Positions 42,477 to 53,113 of a stretch of DNA of 64,000 nt are shown here, piece by piece. The DNA is taken from NCBI GenBank assembly GCA_016648135.1, contig JADDOH010023167.1:372001-436000 (forward strand), read 5' to 3'. The stretch's first letter is position 1. The number at the start of each line of letters is the position of its first letter. This DNA is from Agrypnia vestita (Eukaryota > Arthropoda > Insecta > Trichoptera > Phryganeidae). Under the pieces are notes generated by a model. That model searched no databases and had not been told where the DNA came from. It saw only the letters and a program-made list of their open reading frames with translations. Both the position numbers and the translations under genes were made by a program.

Positions 42477-43105
42477 CCTACTTGAAGCGTGAGGAATGAA
42501 CAAATTAGAAGTGAATGTAATGCTGGCTGTAGTGTGGTAGACAGAATAAAAAAGAATGCTGAGATGGTTTGGTCATGTAGAACGTATGAGCGAGGAAATG
42601 ATGGTTAAGAAAATATATTTTTATTTTATTTATTTCTTAAGTTAGTTAATATTACATTGTATATTAACTAGTATTTACAATTTTATATTCTTAAATCTAT
42701 TACTTATATACTACCCATAATAACCTACATATTTACATTTACATCTAATCTTATCTATGGTACAATCTATAATTAATAATTAATCTTATGCTCTACAATT
42801 CTATACTATTTTTACAGTAATTACAGCATTTGTTTTTAAATATATTCATCTTATTTATATTCTTAATGCTTTCATATGGGGCGATGGTTAAGAAAATATA
42901 TAGACGTTGAAGGCAACAAGAATAGAGGGCGCACGCGAAAGACCTGGCGTAATCAAATACTACAAATATTGGAGGATGGCCCTGTTAAAAGCCTCAGCAA
43001 CCGTAGAGCTTGCATGAGAAGATGTATGAATGTAGCCGAAGCAAAAGTGGCGTGTCAAGATAGAAAAATATGGCGTTCCATCATCTCTGCCTACCCCTAA
43101 ACGGC
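42477..43105 (+). pseudogene. RTE-like LINE tail, split by an insertion
   Basis: The left part encodes 'NEQIRSECNAGCSVVDRIKK' and the 'GLVM/RWFGHVERM' region. The right part (from 42883) encodes 'KIYRR..EGNKNRGRTRKTW', 'QILEDGPVKSLSNRRACMRR', then 'EAKVACQDRKIWRSIISAYP' with a stop. (GTTA)n follows at about 43107-43130. Close relative of 54650-55105. The two halves join across the insert at 42619-42882. Confidence 0.8.
42600..42901 (-). mobile_element. retroinsertion with 19-bp target duplication
   Basis: GATGGTTAAGAAAATATAT occurs at 42600-42618 and 42883-42901, i.e. one site duplicated around 264 bp of foreign DNA. The insert's left end is T-rich (poly(A)-type tail on minus), and its minus strand ends '...actaacttaagaaataaata'. 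It is a 5'-truncated LINE 3' UTR. This gives a clear order: RTE-like tail first, then this insertion. Confidence 0.85.
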
Positions 43106-43259
43106 GTGATGGTTAGTTAGTTAGTTAGTTTACTTGAAGCGTAATAAGACTAATTAGGTGAGAATTATAATTGTTTTAGTTTGGATTATAATATTTTGTC
43201 ACTTTTTTTACTTTTATTTTATTTTTTCGTACATTTTCCATATTCACAAACAAAATAAA

Positions 43260-43610
43260 TATATGACAATGTCCTTCACTAACTCTACTAGATATGGCAC
43301 AAATAATGATGAGGTATAAAATGCAACAAAATACATTATTCTTTATGTAAAAGTGTCCGTCACTAATACTTCCAGATGGCGAGTAATGATGAGATATCAA
43401 ATGTAGAAATGTAAAAAGCAAAACAAAATGCATAGTTTAGTGTGTAACAATGCCCGTCACTAACGTTGCCAGATGGCGCAAATAATAATAATGTATAATA
43501 AAATAATGAGGTATTTATAAGAAGCAAAGAAAACTTAATTCTCTATTTAATAATGTCCATCACTAACGTTATCTAGATGCTACACTAATTTAGATAGCGC
43601 TATTCTCATA
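43260..43610 (-). repeat. diverged tandem repeat, four units of 85-103 bp
   Basis: 'aatgtccgtcactaacgttgccagatgg' variants occur at about 43267, 43352, 43448 and 43551, mostly followed by 'caaataatgatgaggtat'. Considerable divergence, so an old array. The 85-codon frame on minus is part of it. Confidence 0.6.
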
Positions 43611-43927
43611 CCCTTAACAGAAGGCCAAAATTTTTATCAATGATGTATGTACACATAATGGATGCACTAATTTGTTTTAATTTTCATTAAACTGAAATTG
43701 TTAAAAAACCAAATATTTAAAAAATCTAATTCAGAGTAGTTTATTAAAAATAGTCAATGTTTTCATTTTATTTAATAAAATTTTTCTTTTTAACTTTCAT
43801 TTGCGATAATTATAATTATTATTATTTGTATTTTACTTAATCTAAATATGTTTGAAACGTCGGCGTCGGTCCGTAACTATTTAAGCCATAGTTTATAATT
43901 TTTAGTCTATTGCACTATAGTGTAAAC

Positions 43928-45249
43928 AATATTTTTTTATTATTTTTTTTATTTAAAAAGTAGTGGAAACCTAAAAGGTTTATGGGTAACATTTACATGA
44001 TTCAAATATAAGAAAATATAATAATATAATTTAGATACAAAGGAATTTTTTTATATTTGGCCGAGTTTTAATATTTTTGTCACATCTCTTTTGAATTTGT
44101 CAGTGGTCAGTTGTTTGGTCTGCTGTGGCAAGTCATTGTACAGTTTTAGTCCGTTGCAAATTAGTCGGGATTGTCCTGTTTTTGTTTTGGCGTGTGTTAT
44201 GTGATAGTTTTGAGCCATTCTAGTGTTGTGTTGGTGTTTTTCGTGTATTTTATCTAATTTTATGTCTTCGTCTTGTATTTCGCCAATTGCTAGTTTGTGA
44301 ATGATTTTAAGTGTTTCGATTTTTGTAATGTTTCGATGTTTAACTGTTGTGTTATACGGTATACAGTTTCAGTTGTTGTCCGGTATTTCAGATCATAGAC
44401 CATTTTTAATATCTTGTTTTGCTGTCGTTGGAGTCTGTTTAGATTAGTTTTGTTTCCGGTTCCCCAGAAGGGTATCAAGTATTCTATTCTACTCTTGACG
44501 TATGCCTGGTACATCAGAATTTTTACGGTCTTTGGTGTGATTTCGTGTATTTTGTGGAATAGGCTGGTCAATTTTGTCAGTGAGTCAGTTACTTTGTCTA
44601 TTTGAAAGGTCCATTTGAGATGTCTGTTTATGTTGAGTCTTTAGTATTTAGTATTTTCTAGTTCAGTAAGTGTTTCATTATGTATTTTTATGTCCATTTT
44701 ATGCATTTTCCGTTTGGCCTCAAAGTTAATGTAGTTACATTTTTGAGCGTTTAAGGTTAGTATATTTCTTTTTGTCCATTCAGTTAATATGTCTATGTCT
44801 TTGTTGATTTGTTTTGTGGTTTCTATGTCATTATTGTTTTCGTAAAATATTCCGAGGTCGTCCGCATAGAGTATTATTTTGCCTCTAATATTTAGCTGCT
44901 CCAGGTCGTTTATGTATATTATATAGAGTAATGGTCCTAGGATTGATCCCTGTGGGACACCATAGCTGACATTCATATATGTACTTGTGGTTTCGTGTAG
45001 TGTGGTGTATTGCTTTCTGTTTTTTAGGTAGCTGTCGAAAATGTTTAGGACGTTGCCAGTGATTCCGATTTTTGATAATTTGTTGACTAGGGTAGTCAGA
45101 TGTACCGTGTCAAATGCTTTTTTAAAATCGAAAAAGAGTCCGGTCACGCTTTTTCCTTCGTCAATTTTTGTCTGTAAGTAATTTAATAAGTTTATCATGG
45201 CTCTTGTGGTTCCCTTTTTTTCTTGAAAGCCGTGCTGTGTTTTCGTCAT
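43928..45249 (-). pseudogene. non-LTR retrotransposon reverse transcriptase, 5'-truncated
   Basis: Minus frame from 45249: 'KTQHGFQEKKGTTRAMI', 'TGLFFDFKKAFDTV', 'YGVPQGSILGPLLYIIYIND', YADD (codons at 44857-44868) and 'WTKRNILTLNAQKCNYI'. These are RT blocks 2-7 in order. It continues to 'YQAYVKSRIEYLIPFWGTG', 'RLQRQQNKILKMVYDLKYR', then in a shifted frame to 'NGLKLYNDLP' and a stop at 44051. Defects: an in-frame TAA at 44641-44643 and one frameshift near 44310. Endonuclease and RT block 1 are missing. The 3' UTR with A-rich end reaches about 43928. Jockey/CR1-like. Confidence 0.92.
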
Positions 45250-45275
45250 AATATATATTCATTCTATCATAATAT

Positions 45276-45532
45276 ATCGTCCCTTTAGATGTAAAACTCA
45301 CTGAGTGATATTGGAGTAGTTTTGAGATAATGAGATTTAATATTCAAATTAACATTAAAATTATTGAAAATGTCAAATAATGCGTTTTACGATTAAATGA
45401 CTTTAAATAGACACGGAATATTCACTTACCGATTTTAATCTGGAATAGAGATAGAAAAAATATGAATGTTTGTATTCGTTACTCATTTTGGCCAATACTG
45501 CGGTTAGTGAGTTTTATCTCCAAAGGGACGAT
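45276..45532. mobile_element. TIR MITE, 'atcgtcccttt' ends
   Basis: Left 'atcgtccctttagatgtaaa' and right 'ttttatctccaaagggacga' are inverted repeats of about 26 bp. 257 bp and non-coding. A left-end fragment of the same family is at 15170. It lies 27 bp from the truncated 5' end of the RT relic. Confidence 0.78.
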
Positions 45533-46080
45533 TTGTAGCCTTGAAGTCTACGAACTGGCGATTGTGTGCGAAATTCAATACTTTCGCGTATTTTCGATCA
45601 AACGTAGTTTTCTAAGAATTAACTATTTATCCCGCTGATAAAAACTAGCAAGCGTCACGTTTCTTGAAGATGCTGTTACGGAGGCGGGACACGCCCCGTG
45701 ACCCAATTAATATATCATCTTCAATTAGGCGCGTGGTGATGTAAGATACTTGCGGATCCAGGCGTCACCCAATATAATCCCCTCGCCACCGAACGACCAA
45801 ACTTGTGGACCGACTGACATCCGCGGTCATTGTATTATTCAGCGATACCCATTGTCCCGGGTCCAGAAATATTAATGGTCCCATTAGGGAATCTCGACTG
45901 GCGATTCGGAACAGGCTGCCGGACCTCTGAATGGATGGGAGCGACCGCAGAGGAAGTGCTCCTGCTGCGGGAAGCGGGAATTCCACCAGCTCGTACCGCG
46001 CGCATTCCGCAAGTCAGCCGCCCAACGTTGATTTTAACGTCGAAGAGAAAAAATGTTTTTGACATGAATTTAAAGTGATG
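45533..46080. other. less AT-rich single-copy block
   Basis: 45650-46070 is the longest stretch of balanced composition in the window and has no repeat partner. It contains 'cccaattaatatatc' and 'ttcaattagg' (homeodomain-like ATTA cores) and overlapping frames on both strands (82 codons plus, 76 minus) without known domains. It is the best candidate here for conserved host noncoding or exonic DNA. Confidence 0.35.
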
Positions 46081-46207
46081 TTATAGTTTGTTAAAAATAA
46101 TAAAGATTATTGCCATGATTTCGACATTGTTTCCCCTATTCTCAGGATAACAATGGCGTTATAATTTCCTAATACAAAATAGACGCTTATTTTTGTAAAT
46201 TGAATAT

Positions 46208-46372
46208 TATAAAACGGATACTTTATACGAACCGTCTATTATACAGAGAAACAAATCTCGACGTTTCGCTCCACCGCGATAGGACGCTCTCCCGATCAAG
46301 CTGAATAAGACTTCAGCGAAATGTCGAAATTTGATTCTCTGTAAAATATACGGTTCGTATAAAATATTCGGT
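46208..46372 (-). mobile_element. inverted-repeat remnant with GAAACGTCG signature
   Basis: 'tatacgaaccgt..attatacagagaaacaaat' at 46210 faces its inverse ending near 46372. On the minus strand 'GGAGCGAAACGTCGAGA' beside a 'CUUGAUCGGGAGAGCG' stem resembles the Penelope-like hairpins at 56200 and 25610. No endonuclease. Confidence 0.5.
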
Positions 46373-46524
46373 TTATTGAACACTTAAATATGTTCAAAGA
46401 CCGTAATAATAACCTTAACTTTTTAATGAATATTATATGGTTTAAATCCATCATGTTGTGAATTTCTATAATCAATACGGTATTTTCAAAAATTCTCTTC
46501 ATTTGAAAAAACCGTCAACTTATT

Positions 46525-47049
46525 TTAATTCAATTCAATTTATTTAATAAATGACATATATACATAAATATGTGACAAACTTACATTTAATTCGTGCTTG
46601 TTATCACATTTCATTAATTTACAAACATAATATACATTCATTATTTTAAATATCTTGTCACAGAGTATAGAATTGTAAAAAGATGAACAAAACCCCCTTT
46701 TTGTAAGAGGGGATTGGGCCAGAGCTTATATTGTCCGCCTTGCGTTTATTTAAGACATATTTTACTGCAGTTAAAGTATTTATTCTTGCATAATCAAATC
46801 CCCAGGGTAAACAAAATTGCTGTTTTAAATTTCATATGTATGTAGGTATGTATGTATGTGTATGTATATATTTGCACATGTTGATCCATGCTAGTTTATA
46901 TTTACATATTTGCTGTATACTGTTATCTTGTTATGTGCAAGATTTTTTTATTGTAATTGGTGTAACTCGTTGAATTAAAATAAATAAGAATTCTTATCAA
47001 ATATGTAGGAGAATCCTGCTTCGGAAAACCTCAGAAATGTGGAACAGAT
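46525..47049 (-). repeat. LINE 'LGYNSLETRR'-family 3' UTR and tail, reversed
   Basis: 'ttaattcaattcaatttatt' is the inverse of the (TTGAA)n tail at 53790-53835, and 'gtaggagaatcctgcttcgg' is the inverse of the UTR at 53650-53680. Between are unrelated AT stretches and a (TATG)n run (about 46840-46870). Leads into the tandem array. Confidence 0.6.
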
Positions 47050-47937
47050 CAATGTCAAAAGTGATAGCTCTTCCAACAGGCATACCATCGGCAGGTTGGT
47101 TCTATATATTGGAATGTAAAACTGTAATTAAATTGTAAAAATGGAATAAGTAATTATCAGTAACATACAAAACGTCAATGTCAAAAGCGATAGCTCTTCC
47201 AACAGGCATAACCATCGGCAGGTTGGTCCTGTATATTGGAATGTAAAACTGTAATTAAATTGTAAAAATGGAATAAGTAATTATCAGTAACATACAAAAC
47301 GTCAATGTCAAAAGCGATAGCTCTTCCAACAGGCATACCATCGGCAGGTTGGTCCTATATATTGGAATGTAAAACTGTAATTAAATTGTAAAAATGGAAT
47401 AAGTAATTATCAGTAACATACAAAACGTCAATGTCAAAAGCGATAGCTCTTCCAACAGGCATAACCATCGGCAGGTTGGTCCTGTATTTTGGAATGTAAA
47501 ACTGTAATTAAATTGTAAAAATGGAATAAGTAATTATCAGTAACATACAAAACGTCAATGTCAAAAGCGATAGCTCTTCCAACAGGCATACCATCGGCAG
47601 GTTGGTCCTATATATTGGAATGTAAAACTGTAATTAAATTGTAAAAATGGAATAAGTAATTATCAGTAACATACAAAACGTCAATGTCAAAAGCGATAGC
47701 TCTTCCAACAGGCATACCATCGGCAGGTTGGTCCTGTATATTGGAATGTAAAACTGTAATTAAATTGTAAAAATGGAATAAGTAATTATCAGTAACATAC
47801 AAAACGTCAATGTCAAAAGCGATAGCTCTTCCAACAGGCTTAACCATCGGCAGGTTGGTCCTGTATATTGGAATTTAAAACTGTAATTAAATTGTAAAAA
47901 TGGAATATGTGATTATCAGTAACATACAAAACGTAAT
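47050..47937 (-). repeat. 126/127-bp tandem array derived from a LINE C-terminus
   Basis: Seven units start (caatgtcaaaag) at 47050, 47176, 47303, 47429, 47556, 47682 and 47808. On the minus strand each encodes 'FHIPIYRTNLPM'-like sequence that is homologous to 53525-53595 of the plus-strand LINE, so the unit was captured from that element's ORF2. 126 bp is 42 codons, which keeps a frame open across two units (47608-47847). The near-identity implies recent amplification. Confidence 0.88.
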
Positions 47938-48551
47938 CAAATACATATTTTTATAGTCTATGAACTATTTTTGCCAAGCACACTCAATATAGTTATTATA
48001 TAAAACATACAACGAAGAATTCTTTTGTCGTGTCGATCTTTGAGCTATTCCAAAAAAAATTCGCTTTTCATCCAATTCACTTGTTACCCGTGTTGACAAC
48101 AATTTTCATACATCACGACATGGAATACAATCCCTGCTGGTACTAATTTGGAAGGTGCCAGAGGGATCGATCACATGTTCTTTGATGTTCTAACCTAAGG
48201 TAACACGTGTCGGAAACTGTTTTTTCTGAAATGGTGTAGTATTTTTCTCTTACAATTCCCTTCATGTTTCCTCGATGTCTTCTTACGAACCACCACGCAA
48301 TAATGCTAGCTTAAAGGTGAGGTGATTTAATATGTGACAAACAACAATATCCGTATACAGTACTCGTATTTTATAGATAAACTGATCAGTGAATTTCTCA
48401 ATTTAATATTTTTCAGGCATAAATATTTAAAGTGTTATTTTTTCCAAGAATACGAATCTTCTAAATTGCCTATTAGTATGAAAAAATACGTATACGTGAT
48501 TTTATATACCGAATATTCGTTTTCGGTAAGAAAAATTAATTAATCACTACT
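47938..48551. other. no gene recognised
   Basis: Apparently single-copy; a 69-codon frame at 48334-48543 has no motif. Confidence 0.4.
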
Positions 48552-48983
48552 GTGATGTGACACAAAGTGTTTCAAGAAGAAGAAAAGTGATTTTTGATTC
48601 GGAAAACACTTTACCAAAAGATTTAAAAATGTAATTCTAAAAAGAAAAAGCATGGGAAGAGTTGGAAACTCCTATGTAGTGCAGGGACCCAATAGGATAA
48701 GGGGTAGATGAAGAAGAAAATAGTAAGAATATTGATGTGACACGTGGGAATCGATCAATTTCGTGATTAACTAATCACGAAATTGATCGATTCCCATGCT
48801 TTTTCTTTTTAGAATTACATTTTTAAATCTTTTGGTAAAGTGTTTTCCGAATCAAAAATCACTTTTCTTCTTCTTGAAACACTTTGTGTCACATCACGTG
48901 TCACATCAATATTCTTACTATTTTCTTCTTCTTCTACCCTTTATCCTATTGGGTCCCTGCACTACATAGGAGTTCCAACTCTT
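48552..48983. repeat. complex foldback: A-B-palindrome-A'-B'
   Basis: Segment A (48552-48656, 105 bp) returns inverted and essentially exact at 48793-48897. Segment B (48657-48746) returns inverted at 48895-48983 with few changes. A perfect palindrome, 'ggaatcgatcaatttcgtga', sits at about 48745-48795. The order A B A' B' is not a simple hairpin. B contains a SINE tail ('tagtaagaatattgatgtgac') and a LINE end ('ggacccaataggata'). Confidence 0.85.
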
Positions 48984-49154
48984 CCTATGGTTGCGCTATA
49001 GCTGCGCTCTCCACGTTTCTATTACTTTTCAATAAATGCTTGTGCTATAAAAATAAGACTAACTTGCTGGTCTGGAGACTCTGGAGTGAGATTCGAACCC
49101 GCGACCTTTGGATCACGAGACGTGAGTCCTAACCACAAGACCAACAAGCTACTC
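48895..49154 (-). mobile_element. tRNA-derived SINE (copy 4), interrupted
   Basis: The minus strand from 49154: 'gagtagcttgttggtcttgt', 'ggttaggactcacg', box B 'gcgggttcgaatctc', 'agtcttatttttatagcac'. The tail 'aaatagtaagaatattgatg' resumes at about 48925. Some 100 bp of LINE-like 3' sequence ('gcagggacccaataggat...gaagaag') separates head and tail. It overlaps segment B' of the foldback. Confidence 0.75.
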
Positions 49155-50878
49155 TTATTTCTATCCATTGCCGGCTCCACTTTGGACGGTCTCTAGATCG
49201 GTTTTGACCATTGGTACCAACTCAATAATATTTTTTGTTCATCAAAGTATTGTGATCCAATCAGTCCATTGCTATATGAACTTTAATAATAACTACGATT
49301 TATAACATTTAAAAAAAATTTGAGATTAATTTACATATAATTCATATTTAACAACAATACTTCCCTTTATCATGACTATTTAGCAGGCTTTGAAAATAGA
49401 TTGACGAATGCCAGAAATAATATCTTAAGTGTTGGTCTTCGCATGCACATCTCTCGGCTAAACTCTGCTGGCAGCGCTGATTAAGATAAAGACTGGATAC
49501 AGAGTTCAAGGTCATGCCATGACGCTAATTATTTATTACCAGAGTCATATAATACCACTTACTATCACATGCACATACACACTCACCACCTCACACACAC
49601 ATAATCCACCAAGCAAAGTACAAAATTTGTTAGTCGTTTGAAAATTTAGATGTAGATATTATAATATGAGATGACTGGATTTGTTTTCAGATCAAAACAA
49701 CTTGTTTACTCGGTATCGAGATTTATTTCAACTAAATCTCAGAGATTCATCTCATCGTATCTCGTTCCATGGACAAGGGTAATTTTTTTTTTCTACTTAT
49801 TTCTGTACTTGCAACGTTCAATTTCATTCCATTGACCATAAATATTCGGAACATCAGTTGGATAAATTAGAATCTCCCTCGCAGCTTTTAAAAGGGAAGT
49901 AATTTCGGTAATTTTAAGTCCTCTATTTTTTTAAATTTTCAGAATAATAAAAAAAAACAAGTACACCTACACGGTAATGAGATTAATAATAACTAATTAT
50001 CTCCTCAACTTTTTTATTTTAGATTTATATCAACATGTCTAATTCTGTGGATAGTTTATATTAAGCAATAAATAAAAATTAATAATTTTCAAATTATAAA
50101 TTTTAGTACTATAAATTATCGAAATAATTAAAAAAAATATCATTAAACAAAATAAAAAATTTTCCGTGCAATTAAATTTTTAAAATTAAAAAAATTCACT
50201 TTTTCAAAAATCACAAAATGCGTACCAATTTTCAACAAAATTTACCAATTTGAAAGGCAAAAATTATAAATTTCGTGAGCGTTCACCAAGTTTGATGGAT
50301 GTGACCGTAAAATCAACATACTAACATAATTCAAAATACAAACACATTCGAACATTCTACAATACATGCGGGCCCTTTCACTCATACGGCCCCGAGAAGA
50401 GTGAATCTATCAGTGTGCATTGTTGTTAATGTGGAAGAACGAGGATCGTCCATTTAATATTGCGTCAATGGTTTTGTCCACTTGACGCGACCCTCAATTT
50501 TGACAAAAATGACTAAATAATTGGATCTTTTTCTAAACATCACCGTGCCCAGACACATGTCGTTTATTTAAACAAATATTTGGATAGACTAATACGGTGG
50601 ATAATTATCCGTGGATTCGGGTTAACTATGCTCCTCTATATAACATTTTTTTTAAATCCCGAAAAATATTTTTTCACAAATTTTTTGTCTTGTCCAAGTT
50701 GAAAATAACAAAGCGATTACATACTCCAAAAAAATTACATGCTGCTTTTAAATCCAAGGAAAATAAATAAATAAAGATACTTTTGTAAACAGACCATTCT
50801 CTTAATTCATACAAGGGTTTAGAAATTTTACAATTTAGAACTTAGAAATTCATACAGGGGTTTAGAAATTTTACATAC
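49155..50878. other. no gene recognised
   Basis: Long AT-rich stretch, apparently single-copy. 49430-49600 and 50370-50520 are less AT-rich. A duplication of 'agggg-tttagaaattttaca' is at 50815-50875. No frames worth reporting. Confidence 0.4.
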
Positions 50879-51240
50879 TGTCACGAGATATTAGAAGCGG
50901 AACGAATTGCAAGTAATTCGAGGATTCTACAGCACTCTACACGTTTTACAATGATTTAGATATTACTATAAATGTGGAGAAGCTAGCCGATAATTCTAGA
51001 AGTTTCGCGAAACAACATTATCTATATAAAAGTTGGCAGGCCCGCTGTGCACATAGTTATTTTCTACATAAAAACGGCTTTTTCCTGAGTACTTTAAAAT
51101 TAAGGCTTACAATAATTATTGACCAACATATAAATCTCTTTATAACGGTACTAAATAAATAAAGATTCAAGATCAAGATTCGAGATTCAGTTACTCTCGA
51201 AACTGGGGTTGTACTATATTAAATTATTATTAAACTCACT
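50879..51240 (+). mobile_element. LTR, 5' part and promoter (partial)
   Basis: 'TGTCACGAGATATTAGAAGC' then 'ggaacgaattgca' is close to the start of the solo LTR at 14415. 'tatataaaag' at about 51023 is a TATA box and 'aaataaataaag' at about 51153 a polyadenylation-like site. No matching CA end or target duplication was found, so the 3' boundary is uncertain. Confidence 0.5.
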
Positions 51241-51334
51241 TTGTGTTTCTTTTTAACTCAATTTAATGATCGCACAAATACTTTATACAATTTTAATCAA
51301 ATCCATCAATAATATAATTAAAAGTTATTAAAAA

Positions 51335-51378
51335 CACTTCGTGATGAGAAAGATTGATCCTCTCGAAACTATAATTGC
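51335..51378 (+). repeat. hammerhead-like hairpin (GAAAC type)
   Basis: 'CGUGAUGAGAAAGAUUGAUC' then 'CUCUCGAAACUAUAAUUGC' parallels the motif at 63560-63612 (CUGAUGA, stem, GAAACUAUA). One core base differs (UGAUGA preceded by G). Likely a Penelope-like relic. Confidence 0.35.
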
Positions 51379-51799
51379 GACAGAATAACTACGAGTGTGT
51401 AGTATAATGTTTAGTTGAGTGCATTTCTTTCAGACGAATAGAAACACCAATGGTAATTCAGCCCTCTCATCTATATTACAAATAGCAGCGCAACCTAAAT
51501 CCATCCAACTCTGTTATTCCGTGCGTCTTGTTTGTAAGGAACCACCCCGTGTCAGTATTTTTGAGAGCTAATGTCCCACTCGCTAGAGCCCGCACGCAGC
51601 TCGGCCTGATGCGGACCCTCCCCTAAAGTTAGCACAAAGCGGTGTTTTCAAAGTAATTCTGAAAGTTTTGATGGTTAGTTTAACGAAGGACGTGGAATAG
51701 CTCGTCGATTTATCAAACAAATGCAATATTAATTCAATTCTACCGATATCCCACACATTTTGAGCTAGTGAAATCACTTCGCTGTGGTTTTTTTCGTTT
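51379..51799. other. single-copy block, no exon identified
   Basis: 51480-51620 is less AT-rich without repeat partners. The 64-codon frame on minus (51583-51777) has no motif. Confidence 0.35.
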
Positions 51800-52077
51800 T
51801 TTTGTTGTAAATTTATTAAATAAAAATTTACTGTGGTTCTAGTTTATTCTATATCTTACATTAAATCTATGACGTAGATTAGAACATTTAATATTTTGTT
51901 TTTCTATTTTTGGTTTATAATTATTAGCATTGTAGGTAGGTTCTTTTTTTACTACTTGAGTTTTCAATTTAATTTGCATTATTTTTCATTTATATTGAGC
52001 TGTATATTTAAAAGTATGCATTATTTTTGTTAATGGTACTTTGTAGCGTATAAGAAATTAAATAAATAAATAAAATT
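51800..52077 (+). repeat. LINE 3' UTR-like segment
   Basis: T-rich sequence ending 'gtagcgtataagaaattaaataaataaataaaa', matching the style of the tails at 4780 and 39500. No coding remnant upstream. Confidence 0.4.
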
Positions 52078-52443
52078 TAATTTTAAGAAGCACTATAGCA
52101 ATAAAAGATAAATATACTTTTTAATAAATCATCTTTGCATTTTTCATAATGAAGAACGTCAAATAATGTCTTTTGTGTTTTGAGCGATTCTTACATTTTA
52201 AGTATTTCTAGCAATATGAAAATGTTAACCCTATTCTTTCTTTATTAACTCCACAGGCAAAGGGTGTTCAATAGGTATATGTATGTAGTTTCTAGAGGAA
52301 AAGAAACCAACATATAAGACTAACGATTTCATTAGATTTGAAATAAAGAGACGTCATTCTGGCATTTATTTTACTGGCAATATTGAAAATGTACACTACT
52401 TTTTTCGTGTGGTAGGGAATCATAGGGGTAGACCTCTTCTATT
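52078..52443. other. no gene recognised
   Basis: AT-rich with no shared repeats or long frames. Confidence 0.4.
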
Positions 52444-52593
52444 TAAGAAAGTCAATCGTATTAGTATGTGTAAGCCGTGCGTTCTAGGCACATTGTTTCG
52501 TTGTGTTGGTGTTTGCGGGTGGTGACACCAACACAACGATACAATATGCCATGTACGCATGGCTTACACATACTTATTTGATTGACTTTCTTA
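52444..52593. mobile_element. hairpin MITE, 'taagaaagtcaat' ends (copy 2)
   Basis: Arms of about 68 bp ('taagaaagtcaatcgtatta' ... 'tttcgttgtgttggtgt') are inverted around a loop of about 12 bases at 52513-52524. 150 bp, almost completely self-complementary. It sits at the end of the LINE relic 52599-53095; same family as 26665. Confidence 0.8.
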
Positions 52594-52598
52594 CATGG

Positions 52599-53095
52599 AA
52601 AGAGTTCTTCATCTCAGTTTGTGACCCAGTCTAGGGCTTCAAGAGTCACCCTGTGGACGGGGGATGAGTGGAGCGGGCATTCGTTGACCACATGTCCGGT
52701 GGTCTGCACCGCACCACATTCACACACCGCCGACTCTTTAGGGCCCCACCACACAACAATGAATTACTGGTCACACCTATGCATCATGTGGCGCAACGGC
52801 TGCGGCAGCACCTTATCTGTTGTTGAAGGACCAGAGTTTACGAAATGAGAACCCAGGTTATCTCTCAGCGGGGTCATGTATGAGATGTGCGTTTCTCACC
52901 TTGGACGATTGCCACTCAAATATCCATCTGTCTTCCGGAGTGAGAGCTAACCAGGGAGCCTCTCTTCTTCTATCCAAAAGGGATTTCAGGACTTTAAGCG
53001 GCATTCAGGGTGGGAAACGATGTCGTCGTGCAAAAGTAATGCACTTTTTTGCAGCGCCTTTTTGTATTCCCTCAGTGCCTCTCGCCTGATATTTG
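52599..53095 (-). pseudogene. non-LTR retrotransposon ORF2 C-terminus with Cys/His motif
   Basis: Minus strand: 'NIRREALREYKKAL', 'LALTPEDRWIFEWQSS', 'VRNAHLIHDPAER', 'FRKLWSFNNR', then 'CECGAVQTTGHVVNECPL' (C-x-C-x7-H-x4-C) and 'LEALDWVTN' before a stop. The order W...LPGF/FSFRKLW...R..C...C.CG...T..H....CPL is typical of the tail of insect LINE polyproteins. At least three frameshifts. Less AT-rich than other relics. Confidence 0.8.
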
Positions 53096-53113
53096 TACAC
53101 ACCTATTATATTA

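Noticed and set aside
47608..47847. 79-codon repeated protein
   Set aside because: Open only because the tandem unit is a multiple of three; derived from a LINE C-terminus without a start or RT domain.
52582..53089. 88- and 89-codon plus-strand frames
   Set aside because: Antisense shadows of the LINE relic on the minus strand.
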